A DNA stretch of 9,405 bases from Bacteroidota bacterium (GCA_030635045.1 DAOVZP010000038.1:1-9405), one strand, 5' to 3'; shown: positions 1-5,321, counted from the first letter of the stretch. Translations and numbers: made by a program. Notes: a model not told the origin generated them from the letters alone.

Positions 1-2
1 AT

Positions 3-335
3 ACCGTGCATTTCATTCCAATCAACCAGACCGGACTGTCAGAGCCATTGCCGGGAGGCGAAATTGAGTTTTTTATCTACCCTAATCCCTGTTCGGGAAA
101 AGCAAGTCTTAGATATCAGAGATCAGAGATCAGAGATCAGAAATCTGAAGTCATAAATATGAAATCTGAATTGTTTGATATCACGGGGCATAAGGTTATT
201 GATCTGTTTGACCATGAATATCCACCGGGAACTTACAATATTGATATAGACCTCTCTGCATTCCCCCCCGGGCTTTATCTTGTAAAATTAACTAGCGGAA
301 ATGACATGGCGGTCAGGAAGCTGGTGGTAAGATGA
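3..335 (+). CDS. C-terminal part of a secreted T9SS cargo protein (5' end outside the window)
   Basis: The frame is open to the left edge, so this is the 3' end of a longer gene and the GTG at position 6 is probably not its start. The roughly 110 visible residues form a type A T9SS sorting domain. The sequence shows the YPNPC strand, an FDITGHKV strand, a PPGTYNIDIDLSAFPPGLYLVKL hairpin-like segment and the basic end VRKLVVR before a TGA stop. In this family the domain directs a protein exported by Sec across the outer membrane, where it is released or anchored after cleavage. The cargo domain is not visible, so its activity is unknown. The loop after YPNPC is encoded by an array of eight 7-nt units (114-169), giving a Lys/Arg/Ser/Glu-rich stretch with a seven-residue period. 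The same arrangement occurs in the LamG protein downstream. The domain call is certain; everything upstream of it is unknown. Confidence 0.85.
   Translation, partial: TVHFIPINQTGLSEPLPGGEIEFFIYPNPCSGKASLRYQRSEIRDQKSEVINMKSELFDITGHKVIDLFDHEYPPGTYNIDIDLSAFPPGLYLVKLTSGNDMAVRKLVVR
114..169 (+). repeat. Eight-unit 7-nt tandem array (GATCAGA type) inside the T9SS sorting domain
   Basis: The array starts with TATCAGA, then has three identical GATCAGA units and then diverged units such as AATCTGA and AATATGA, keeping exact 7-nt spacing over 56 bases. It is translated, and the 21-nt reading period gives peptide repeats of the QRSEIRD / QKSEVIN / MKSE type. An array of the same length sits in the same place of the second sorting domain (2809-2864). 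Confidence 0.85.
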
Positions 336-341
336 GAAGAT

Positions 342-402
342 GGGCAGTAGGCGGTAGGCAGTAACTCCAAACTTTAGTCACTTTAGACACTTTAGGCACT
401 CC
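342..402 (+). repeat. Composite tandem repeat: heptamers, AACTC junction, nonamers (copy 1)
   Basis: It begins seven bases after the stop codon of the first gene. Three 7-nt units (GGGCAGT, AGGCGGT, AGGCAGT; 342-362) are followed by AACTCCAA. Three 9-nt units then follow, ACTTTAGTC, ACTTTAGAC and ACTTTAGGC (371-397), and a partial ACTCC. Noncoding. Confidence 0.8.
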
Positions 403-493
403 AGGTAGTTTAGGCAGTAGGCAATAACTCCAAGTACTCCAAGTACTCCAAGTACTTCAAGTATTCCAAGTACTTCAAGTATTTCAAGTATCC
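403..493 (+). repeat. Composite tandem repeat: heptamers, AACTC junction, nonamers (copy 2)
   Basis: Heptamers AGGTAGT, AGGCAGT and AGGCAAT (with two extra T after the first) lead into AACTC at 426-430. Seven 9-nt units of the form CAAGTACTC / CAAGTATTT follow (431-493). The units contain the palindrome AGTACT, so neighbouring units can pair with each other on either strand. The junction GGCAATAACTC is repeated exactly at 7287-7297. Confidence 0.85.
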
Positions 494-512
494 CCAGTAT
501 TTAGTATCTTAG
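482..512 (+). promoter_or_regulatory. Possible Bacteroidota promoter for the Lys-rich microprotein
   Basis: TTTC (482-485) lies 19 bases before TATCTTAG (505-512), close to the phylum pattern TTTG / N19-20 / TAnnTTTG. The -33 part falls inside the last nonamer copies, so the repeat may supply part of the promoter. The predicted leader is about 40 bases. Confidence 0.35.
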
Positions 513-557
513 TCGCTGAATTAATATACTTAAAACAAACATTTAACAGAAAATATC

Positions 558-662
558 ATGGCAAAAGGTCAAGATTCAAAGAAGAACGTCAAAAAAGCAG
601 CACAGAAAACTGCAAAAGAGAAAAAGGCCGAAAAGAGAGAAAAGAAAGCTAAAAGAGATTAA
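558..662 (+). CDS. Lys-rich 34-aa microprotein
   Basis: An ATG at 558 opens a 34-codon frame ending TAA. The product starts MAKGQDSKKN and continues with runs such as KEKKAEKREKKAKRD. About half the residues are Lys or Arg, with no Cys, Trp, Pro or aromatic residue, so it is probably disordered or helical and binds nucleic acid or ribosomes. I recall similar MAKG-starting Lys-rich small proteins in Bacteroidota but cannot name a family. The run KEKKAEKREKKAKR resembles the basic N-terminal arm of the cold-shock protein at 3778-4230. The gene stands alone, with repeat arrays on both sides and a candidate promoter about 46 bases upstream. Against chance: an in-frame start, strongly biased but not homopolymeric composition and clean boundaries. 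No function can be assigned. Confidence 0.6.
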   Translation: MAKGQDSKKNVKKAAQKTAKEKKAEKREKKAKRD

Positions 663-719
663 TTAGTTTTAAAGACATCGACCTTACTTTGTAGTTATAA
701 AACAGGCTGGCTTGTTGCA

Positions 720-797
720 GATCAGAGATCACAGACACCGATGAACATACAGTACCGGCGGTGGGCAGCAGGCAGTGGACAGTTGGCGGTAGGCGGT
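720..797 (+). repeat. Heptamer arrays between microprotein and ABC operon
   Basis: Two GATCAGA-like units remain at 720-733. From 756 to 797 there are six consecutive 7-nt units of the GGCAGT/GGCGGT type: CGGCGGT, GGGCAGC, AGGCAGT, GGACAGT, TGGCGGT and AGGCGGT. A looser CATTTAA / CCTTTTAG periodicity follows up to about 840. I see no convincing promoter for the downstream operon in this gap. Confidence 0.75.
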
Positions 798-863
798 TAC
801 ACCTTTTGCATTTACCATTTAACCTTTTAGCCATTTAACAATATATCCATCTAACTGATCCCC

Positions 864-1154
864 ATGCGACTAATCCTCGGCATCTGGCTCTTTTATAAAA
901 AGATATTTGTCCCGGCAATGGCCGTAGCCGTTATCCTTACGCTTTTAGACCTGCTGTTGACCCGAACCCTTTCCCTCTATATAACCGGCTTCTCATTCAT
1001 AATGCTTGCGCCTGTTTTCCATTTTATACTCTATGAGTTCCGCAATCCCGGACAGTATTACTTCTATTATAACCTGGGGCTGAACAAACTTTCATTATGG
1101 GCATCTACCATAGTAATTAGTTTTATCATCGGCATAATACTCTTTGCAATATGA
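864..1154 (+). CDS. Small three-helix membrane protein, likely partner of the adjacent ABC ATPase
   Basis: This 96-aa protein is almost entirely hydrophobic. Likely membrane helices lie at about residues 13-33, 37-58 and 77-96. Between helices 2 and 3 is a polar, aromatic loop (YEFRNPGQYYFYYNLGLNK, residues 57-75) that could be the cytoplasmic coupling segment contacting the ATPase. Its TGA stop overlaps the ATG of the ATPase in an ATGA quartet, a strong sign of translational coupling and of one functional unit. It is far shorter than normal ABC permease domains (five or more helices), so any transporter would need several copies or another subunit. I recognise no named family. The role as membrane partner is inferred from context and topology, and the substrate is unknown. 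Confidence 0.75.
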   Translation: MRLILGIWLFYKKIFVPAMAVAVILTLLDLLLTRTLSLYITGFSFIMLAPVFHFILYEFRNPGQYYFYYNLGLNKLSLWASTIVISFIIGIILFAI

Positions 1155-1819
1155 ACAGGCTGTATGTCGATAGCGTAATGAAAGCATTTGACACCAAACA
1201 GGTGCTTACAGATGTATACCTTACGTGCGAGCCAGGTGAAATTGTCGGGTTGCTGGGAAGAAACGGTTCAGGTAAATCAACTTTACTGAAGATTATCTTC
1301 GGTTCCCTGAAAGCTGACCAGAAATATATAAAAGTTGATAACACGCAAATCTTTAGGCTATATGACAGCAGCAAGCTGATCACCTACCTCCCCCAGGATA
1401 ATTTTCTTCCCGGCCACGTAAGGATCAAGACCATCATATCAGCATATTGCAATCGTGAGAATGCCGTAATTCTCAAGAAACTCAGCCAGCTAAAACCACT
1501 TTTAAACCGAAAAGCCAGGAATTTATCTTCAGGGGAAAAGCGATTTGTCGAGATCTTGCTTATCATCCATTCCGATGCAAAGTACATTTTGATCGATGAG
1601 CCATTCAACGGGGTTGCGCCTCTGTATATAGATTACATTAAGCAGCTCATAAGGGAACAGGCTGTGAATAAAGGATTCATCATCACCGACCATGATTACA
1701 GGAACATCCTCGATGTGGCATCAAAGATCATACTGCTGCACGACGGAGGCACACGGGAGATCACGGACCGGGAAGAGCTTGTGCAGTGGGGGTATGTGTC
1801 GGGGACGGTTGACGGTTGA
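1151..1819 (+). CDS. ABC-type ATP-binding protein
   Basis: This 222-aa single nucleotide-binding domain has every core motif: Walker A GRNGSGKST (36-44), Q-loop YLPQD (Gln82), signature LSSGE (125-129, Ser replacing the usual first Gly), Walker B YILIDE (145-150) with catalytic Glu150, and H-loop His181 in ITDHD. It should hydrolyse ATP as a dimer on the inner face of the membrane. The segment after Walker B (PFNGVAPLYIDYIK) and the end IILLHDGGTREI...ELVQWGYVS look like an ATPase subfamily I associate with Bacteroidota. The gene starts inside the stop of the small membrane protein, so the two are co-translated. The last four residues, TVDG, and the TGA are encoded by the heptamer array at 1804-1838, so the natural C-terminus was probably near GYVS. 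Transport substrate, or even a transport role, cannot be read from the sequence. Confidence 0.9.
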   Translation: MNRLYVDSVMKAFDTKQVLTDVYLTCEPGEIVGLLGRNGSGKSTLLKIIFGSLKADQKYIKVDNTQIFRLYDSSKLITYLPQDNFLPGHVRIKTIISAYCNRENAVILKKLSQLKPLLNRKARNLSSGEKRFVEILLIIHSDAKYILIDEPFNGVAPLYIDYIKQLIREQAVNKGFIITDHDYRNILDVASKIILLHDGGTREITDREELVQWGYVSGTVDG

Positions 1820-1874
1820 CGGTAGGCAGTTGACGGTAAGAAGTCTGAACTTTTGCCTTATGCCCTATGCCTTA
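1804..1874 (+). repeat. Two heptamer arrays at the 3' end of the ABC gene
   Basis: Five 7-nt units (GACGGTT, GACGGTT, GACGGTA, GGCAGTT, GACGGTA; 1804-1838) cover the last codons and stop of the ATPase gene. Sixteen bases later, three units of a different sequence follow (TGCCTTA, TGCCCTA, TGCCTTA; 1854-1874), ending just before the promoter of the next gene. Confidence 0.8.
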
Positions 1875-1880
1875 TTCACT

Positions 1881-1912
1881 CTTGACTCACAGCCTTCTTT
1901 TCACTATCTTTA
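1881..1912 (+). promoter_or_regulatory. Possible Bacteroidota promoter for the LamG protein gene
   Basis: CTTG (1881-1884) is followed after 20 bases by TATCTTTA (1905-1912), one base from the -7 consensus TAnnTTTG. Transcription would begin near 1918, leaving a leader of about 12 bases before the ATG at 1930. Confidence 0.4.
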
Positions 1913-1929
1913 TCAAAACCTTAAAACCG

Positions 1930-3030
1930 ATGAAGAAAATGAAAAGATTAATTCTGTTAATTTCAATCATCTGCTTGACGCAAGTTTCTTTTGGGCAGGT
2001 ATTCGGAAATGCCATTTCGCTCGACGGTGTCGATGATTTTGGCCTCGTCCCTCATGATGAAAGCCTCGACCCCTATGATGGAAGCTGGAGTATGATCTGC
2101 TGGGTGAAAGCTGCCGACAAGGACCAGGTTTCACCGATTGTCATGAAACGTGACCCGGAATCTCCATGGACACAATACAGCTATGGATTTGGGAAGGATG
2201 ATCCGCATGAACCTCAGGCAGGCAAAAGGATCCATGTGAACCATATTGAAGCCGCAGGAGCGTTTGAGCGCAGCGGGCGTTCAACAGATGAGGTCATCGA
2301 CGGGGACTGGCATCATATTGCAGTCATAGCCGATAAGGCCCATGATGGGATCATTATATATGCAGATGGTTCCCCGCTTTACTTCTTCTCTATGTATTAC
2401 TTTGGTGCCTGGCCGGATGTTCACACAAGCTATCAGTTGATCGTCGCAGCAGGAAGTGCAGGGGATAAACTCGAAGGCTTGTTAGATGAACTAAGCTTAT
2501 GGAATAAAGCCCTTGGACAGGATGAGATCCTGCTATTCATGAATAACCCCATTCCGGAAGCATATTATGTAACCGCCGACAGTGGAGTTGTTGCTTATTA
2601 CAGCTTTGAAGTATTTGAAGATCTCGGGATCGGCTCCGGTGGCGCAAGCGATATTCGTGATCTTAGTTCCTATGGCAATCACATGGGAACTTTTGGGCTG
2701 CCAACACTGGTTCCGTCAGTTTCATTCGCAGGAGTTGATGAGGGGTATTTGGAGGAGTTGGCGTTTGAGGTGTATCCCAATCCCTGCGAAGACAAGGTCT
2801 GTATTCGATATCAGAAATCAGATAGCAGAAATCAGAAATCAGAACTCAGAAATTTGAAATTTGAAATATTGGATATATGCGGCAACGTGCTGAAAACAAT
2901 TTCATTTGATAACAGAAGCCCGGGTGAACAAGAACTGGTGATCGATGTAAGCGACCTGCCCGCAGGGATGTATTTTGTAAGGATGGAAGCAGAGGGGAAG
3001 CTTGGGATGAGAAAGCTTATTGTGAAGTAG
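1930..3030 (+). CDS. Secreted LamG-domain protein with T9SS type A sorting domain
   Basis: I chose the ATG at 1930 because it opens a clean signal peptide (MKKMKRLILLISIICLTQVSFGQ, cleavage likely after Gln23). The longer frame from 1867 would begin in repeat-derived sequence ahead of the promoter. The 366-aa precursor continues with a concanavalin A-like LamG domain (about 27-215): AISLDGVDDFGLVP, the WSMICWVKA strand, DGDWHHIAVIAD and LDELSLWNKALGQDEI are its hallmarks. A short second LamG-like beginning (VVAYYSFE...DLSSYGNHMGTF) follows. The C-terminal 85 residues form a sorting domain: VYPNPC, ILDICGNVL, LPAGMYFVRM and the end MRKLIVK. Such proteins are exported by Sec and then T9SS and often bind carbohydrate, but no catalytic domain is present and the ligand is unknown. 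Residues around 295-312 come from an eight-unit heptamer array. Confidence 0.9.
   Translation: MKKMKRLILLISIICLTQVSFGQVFGNAISLDGVDDFGLVPHDESLDPYDGSWSMICWVKAADKDQVSPIVMKRDPESPWTQYSYGFGKDDPHEPQAGKRIHVNHIEAAGAFERSGRSTDEVIDGDWHHIAVIADKAHDGIIIYADGSPLYFFSMYYFGAWPDVHTSYQLIVAAGSAGDKLEGLLDELSLWNKALGQDEILLFMNNPIPEAYYVTADSGVVAYYSFEVFEDLGIGSGGASDIRDLSSYGNHMGTFGLPTLVPSVSFAGVDEGYLEELAFEVYPNPCEDKVCIRYQKSDSRNQKSELRNLKFEILDICGNVLKTISFDNRSPGEQELVIDVSDLPAGMYFVRMEAEGKLGMRKLIVK
2809..2864 (+). repeat. Eight-unit 7-nt tandem array (AATCAGA type) inside the second T9SS sorting domain
   Basis: Eight consecutive units begin with TATCAGA, continue as AATCAGA, TAGCAGA, AATCAGA, AATCAGA and ACTCAGA, and end with two AATTTGA units. 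Start unit, length (56 bases) and place in the domain match the array at 114-169. Translated, it gives QKSDSRN / QKSELRN / LKFE. Confidence 0.85.
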
Positions 3031-3036
3031 GAAAGT

Positions 3037-3100
3037 TAACGGTTGACGGTTGACGGTAAAAGCCCTGACTTAGCCCATCGCCCACCACCCACCGCCCAAC
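3037..3100 (+). repeat. Heptamer arrays between the LamG and RRM genes
   Basis: Six bases after the LamG stop are three units (TAACGGT, TGACGGT, TGACGGT; 3037-3057), the same type as at 1804. Four units of another type (GCCCATC, GCCCACC, ACCCACC, GCCCAAC; 3073-3100) end 17 bases before the -33 element of the RRM promoter. Confidence 0.75.
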
Positions 3101-3117
3101 GCTATTTCCCCAATATA

Positions 3118-3148
3118 TTTATAGATTTAAAATATTATAGTATCTTTG
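3118..3148 (+). promoter_or_regulatory. Promoter of the RRM gene
   Basis: TATCTTTG (3141-3148) is a perfect -7 element of the Bacteroidota sigma-A (TAnnTTTG), with TTTA (3118-3121) as a near -33 element at 19 bases. Transcription should start near 3155, about 165 bases before the ATG. Confidence 0.6.
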
Positions 3149-3320
3149 CACAAATTCAGATTTGAGAATTTGCGCATTAATGTTCTAATTCCCTTCGCGC
3201 AATTAGTTTATCACTGCCTCCTTTTTAAATCAAAACATTAATATCAGCGTAACCGGCATATATTGAAACACTAAAATTTAAAAACACCGGTTATCTGTAA
3301 AACAATTAAAGAAAATTACA
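3149..3320 (+). promoter_or_regulatory. Long structured 5' leader of the RRM gene
   Basis: There is no reading frame of note in this leader, which is AT-rich. Three possible hairpins are visible: CAAATTC / GAATTTG (3151-3157 with 3166-3172, perfect 7 bp, 8-nt loop); AATTTGCGC / GCGCAATT (3167-3175 with 3197-3204, one bulge); and TAACCGG / CCGGTTA (3250-3256 with 3287-3293, perfect 7 bp, 30-nt loop). The first two share bases 3167-3172 and so exclude one another, a possible switch. No Shine-Dalgarno precedes the ATG. A cold-responsive or autoregulatory leader is inference. Confidence 0.35.
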
Positions 3321-3584
3321 ATGAACATTTATGTAGGAAACCTTGATTTCAAGGTACAGGAAGACGACCTGACAACATTATTTGCAGCTTATGGCGAAGT
3401 TGAATCTGCCAGGCTCATTACTGACAAATACAGTGGCAGGAGCAAAGGCTTTGGCTTTGTTACCATGGAAAATGACACAGAAGCCAATGATGCTATTGAA
3501 AACCTGAACGGAACTGATTTCAAAAGCAGGCCATTGACTGTAAACGAAGCAAGGCCCAGAAGGGAAGACGATAACAGGTATTAG
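3321..3584 (+). CDS. RRM-domain RNA-binding protein
   Basis: This 87-aa protein is one complete RNA recognition motif with a short charged tail. RNP2 is IYVGNL (residues 3-8) and RNP1 is KGFGFVTM (42-49). The aromatic positions Tyr4, Phe44 and Phe46 that stack on RNA bases are present. The basic segment LITDKYSGRSKG precedes RNP1, and PLTVNEARPRRE closes the fold. It resembles the single-RRM proteins of Bacteroidota and cyanobacteria that bind single-stranded RNA and act as post-transcriptional regulators or RNA chaperones; Bacteroidota lack a typical Hfq in many lineages. The gene has its own promoter, a long structured leader and a strong 3' hairpin, so it is probably monocistronic. Nearby cold-shock and DEAD-box genes fit a shared RNA-handling role. 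Specific RNA targets cannot be told. Confidence 0.93.
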   Translation: MNIYVGNLDFKVQEDDLTTLFAAYGEVESARLITDKYSGRSKGFGFVTMENDTEANDAIENLNGTDFKSRPLTVNEARPRREDDNRY

Positions 3585-3607
3585 GCCGGAACGTTTCTTC
3601 TTTATCA

Positions 3608-3664
3608 GTGCCTCCGGCACATAATGCATTTCTTCCCCTTATCACTGTAAGGAGGAAGAAATGC
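3608..3664 (+). terminator. Strong hairpin after the RRM gene (terminator or 3'-end structure)
   Basis: A small hairpin GTGCC-TCC-GGCAC (3608-3620) is followed by a long one. Arm 3626-3641 pairs with 3648-3664 over 16 base pairs with a single bulged A (3653) and a 6-nt loop. No U-tract follows the 3' arm, so classic intrinsic termination is uncertain; it may instead stabilise the RRM mRNA end. The 3' arm also carries AAGGAGG ahead of an ATG (see the entry at 3661). Confidence 0.5.
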
Positions 3665-3711
3665 TATTGCTTAAATATTACCTGCGGCTGGCGACAACCT
3701 GCGAGATGTAG
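3661..3711 (+). other. Possible 16-codon mini-ORF with perfect Shine-Dalgarno
   Basis: AAGGAGG (3649-3655) stands five bases before ATG (3661), which opens a frame MLLLKYYLRLATTCEM closed by TAG and an immediate TGA. Both the ribosome site and the ATG lie in the 3' arm of the hairpin at 3626-3664 and would be hidden when it folds. It could be a leader peptide for the cold-shock gene 67 bases downstream, or an accident of a purine-rich hairpin arm. Low confidence. Confidence 0.2.
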
Positions 3712-3777
3712 TGAGCTAAGTGTCTGTAAATAATCATATTTAGATCAAATCAGTTAGTAAAACTTAAATAATAATAC

Positions 3778-4230
3778 ATGGGAAGATCACAGGAAACCTT
3801 TGGTAAAAAAGAAGTCAGAAATAAAAAAGAGAAAAAGAGAAAAGAAAAAGAAAAGAAGAGGCTTGCCAGGAAAGAAAATGAGAAAGGCTCAAGCCTGGAT
3901 GATATGATCGCCTATGTCGATGAACATGGCAATATCACCTCCACCCCACCCGACCCCACCCAAAAAGAAGAAATAGAAGCAGAGGATATCGAAGTCAGCG
4001 TGCCCAAGAGCGACAACACAGAAAGAGATGATCCAATAAGGACAGGTACCGTTTCCTTCTTTAATGATTCGAAAGGTTATGGTTTCATCAGGGATTCAAT
4101 TACAAAAGAGAGCATATTCGTGCATATTAACAGTTGCGCTGATGAGATCAGGGAAGGCAATTTAGTATCTTTCGAGATCGGCTCAGGCCAGAAAGGTCCT
4201 GCAGCAATGAATGTAAAAATGGTGAAATAG
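3778..4230 (+). CDS. Cold-shock-domain protein with Lys-rich N-terminal arm
   Basis: This 150-aa protein has three parts. Residues 1-37 form a highly basic arm (KKEKKRKEKEKKRLARK), probably helical. Residues 38-87 form an acidic, Pro-containing linker with the conserved-looking SSLDDMIAYVDEHGNI. Residues 88-150 form a cold-shock domain with RNP1 KGYGFI (99-104) and RNP2 IFVHI (113-117), including the aromatic residues that stack on single-stranded nucleic acid. The ordinary CspA fold is about 67 aa, so the N-terminal half is an extension; I recall it from many Bacteroidota and consider it a phylum-typical architecture. Likely role: RNA chaperone that melts structured mRNA, perhaps tethered to ribosomes or nucleic acid by the basic arm. 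I see no clear promoter or Shine-Dalgarno in the 113 bases before the ATG. The next gene shares its direction but is 146 bases away. Confidence 0.92.
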   Translation: MGRSQETFGKKEVRNKKEKKRKEKEKKRLARKENEKGSSLDDMIAYVDEHGNITSTPPDPTQKEEIEAEDIEVSVPKSDNTERDDPIRTGTVSFFNDSKGYGFIRDSITKESIFVHINSCADEIREGNLVSFEIGSGQKGPAAMNVKMVK

Positions 4231-4273
4231 CTTCTCAAGGTGCACAACATCCATCGGCCACCAAAGCCATACC

Positions 4274-4294
4274 ACCCTGAACCCTGAACCCTGC
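4274..4294 (+). repeat. Three-unit heptamer array after the cold-shock gene
   Basis: ACCCTGA, ACCCTGA, ACCCTGC, a further 7-nt unit type, 43 bases downstream of the stop codon. The rest of this gap, apart from an A-run near 4315, shows nothing notable. Confidence 0.6.
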
Positions 4295-4333
4295 ACCTCT
4301 ATCATCCTTCCCAATAAAAAAAAATCACTTAAC

Positions 4334-4366
4334 TTTGAAGAGTTGAAAGAGCGCTATTTATTTTAC
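4334..4366 (+). promoter_or_regulatory. Weak promoter candidate for the LytTR gene
   Basis: TTTG (4334-4337) precedes TATTTTAC (4359-4366) by 21 bases; only part of the -7 consensus is met. If used, transcription would start within a few bases of the GTG start at 4377, giving an almost leaderless mRNA. Confidence 0.25.
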
Positions 4367-4376
4367 ACCTTTTCAA

Positions 4377-5219
4377 GTGAGTAGAAAACTCAGCCAATTC
4401 GTAACCTTACTAAAAGCAGCACTGGGGCTTTTTCTCAGTATCAGCTTTGCAGTATTCCTATTTGTGCTTTTCTTTGAGCCCTTTCCCCTTGACAGGTTCG
4501 ATTTCAATAACCGTATACTATTTGTGGCAGGTATGGCTGCCATTGCCTTTATAATAATGAGTCTGGTAAGGATCATCCTGCCCTGGCTTATTCAAAAGTA
4601 CGATCAACATCAGTTCGCCCCCCTGCTACCACCATATGCCAATAGTTTTATCATTTTAACACTAACTATAGTTTCCTTTGGCTTCTATGTTCACTACGTT
4701 GGATCGGTTCACCTCACCATATCCATAATGTTTAAACTGGGACTGATAAGCCTTGTGCTACCAATTTCGCTGTGGCTTCATGATCTGATCAAGGATCTTA
4801 AAAAACAGAATGAAGCCCTTAGAAAGAAATTGGAAATATTTGAAGAGAAAGTTGAGAAATATGAGGAGGATTACCTGAGCAAACCTATTGAATTCTCTTC
4901 TGACAGCAATTCCGAGAGTTTAAACCTGCTTATTGAAGATGTAGCCTTTATTAAATCGGCCGATAATTACGTAGAAATAGTATTTAAGGAGGGAGATATC
5001 TTAAAAAGTAAACTGATCAGGAATACCCTGAAAAATATCGAACAGGAACTTAAACCTTATCCCAATTTTATACGCTGCCACAGGATCTGCATTGTAAATT
5101 CCCACTATATTGATAAGCTGAATAAGGACTTTAGCAGTCATTGGCTCAGCATAAAAGGATATGATGAACGTATCCCGGTTTCGCGCCAATACCTGTTAAA
5201 ACTTAAGGAAATAATTTAA
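4377..5219 (+). CDS. Membrane-anchored LytTR-family transcriptional regulator
   Basis: The 280-aa frame opens with GTG; there is no in-frame ATG between it and the upstream stop at 4344, and starting at the later Met residues would cut into the first helices. Four membrane helices are visible at about 10-33, 46-70, 89-109 and 111-136. A charged coiled coil follows (137-167, KKQNEALRKKLEIFEEKVEK), then a C-terminal LytTR DNA-binding domain (182-278) with the typical IEDVAFIKSADNYVEI, FIRCHRICIVNSHYID and RIPVSRQYL strands. The usual response-regulator receiver domain is missing, so there is no phosphorylation input. The membrane part itself probably senses the signal, or the protein dimerises through the coiled coil and binds DNA at the membrane, a layout common in Bacteroidota. 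Its targets are unknown. GCCCCT direct repeats 21 bp apart lie just downstream (5290 and 5311). Confidence 0.9.
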   Translation: MSRKLSQFVTLLKAALGLFLSISFAVFLFVLFFEPFPLDRFDFNNRILFVAGMAAIAFIIMSLVRIILPWLIQKYDQHQFAPLLPPYANSFIILTLTIVSFGFYVHYVGSVHLTISIMFKLGLISLVLPISLWLHDLIKDLKKQNEALRKKLEIFEEKVEKYEEDYLSKPIEFSSDSNSESLNLLIEDVAFIKSADNYVEIVFKEGDILKSKLIRNTLKNIEQELKPYPNFIRCHRICIVNSHYIDKLNKDFSSHWLSIKGYDERIPVSRQYLLKLKEII

Positions 5220-5230
5220 AATTTAACAAT

Positions 5231-5316
5231 TCAGGGGCGAATGTCATCCACCCCACGATTTTGCTACTTACCACCAAATTAGTTGATCTGCCCCTGATTA
5301 TTGCCATCTAGCCCCT
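5231..5316 (+). promoter_or_regulatory. Inverted and direct repeats between LytTR and the 611-aa protein gene
   Basis: TCAGGGGC (5231-5238) and GCCCCTGA (5290-5297) are perfect 8-bp inverted arms 51 bases apart. GCCCCT recurs at 5311, exactly 21 bp (two helical turns) after 5290, and ATCT precedes both copies. A looser relative, GTCATCCACCCC, lies at 5243. LytTR proteins bind paired direct repeats about two turns apart, so this may be an operator upstream of the 5345 promoter. The match is in spacing, not in known consensus. Confidence 0.25.
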
Positions 5317-5321
5317 TTTTG

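Noticed and set aside
114..169. Coiled coil in the T9SS domain because of the seven-residue period
   Set aside because: The period follows from 7-nt units read in threes; the residues are mostly polar and lack hydrophobic a/d positions.
431..493. CRISPR-like repeat array
   Set aside because: Units are 9 nt in direct tandem with no spacers, and no cas gene is present.
649..834. Minus-strand 61-aa frame
   Set aside because: Most of it is translated heptamer array with no homology-like features.
1867..1929. N-terminal extension of the LamG protein
   Set aside because: It lies over the putative promoter and repeat; the signal peptide starts cleanly at 1930.
1692..2036. Plus-strand frame bridging the ABC and LamG genes
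   Set aside because: It overlaps both genes in another frame and reads through repeat arrays; no domain is recognisable.
4312..4324. A-run after the cold-shock gene as a terminator
   Set aside because: It is A-rich on the plus strand, not T-rich, and has no preceding stem; no minus-strand gene ends there.
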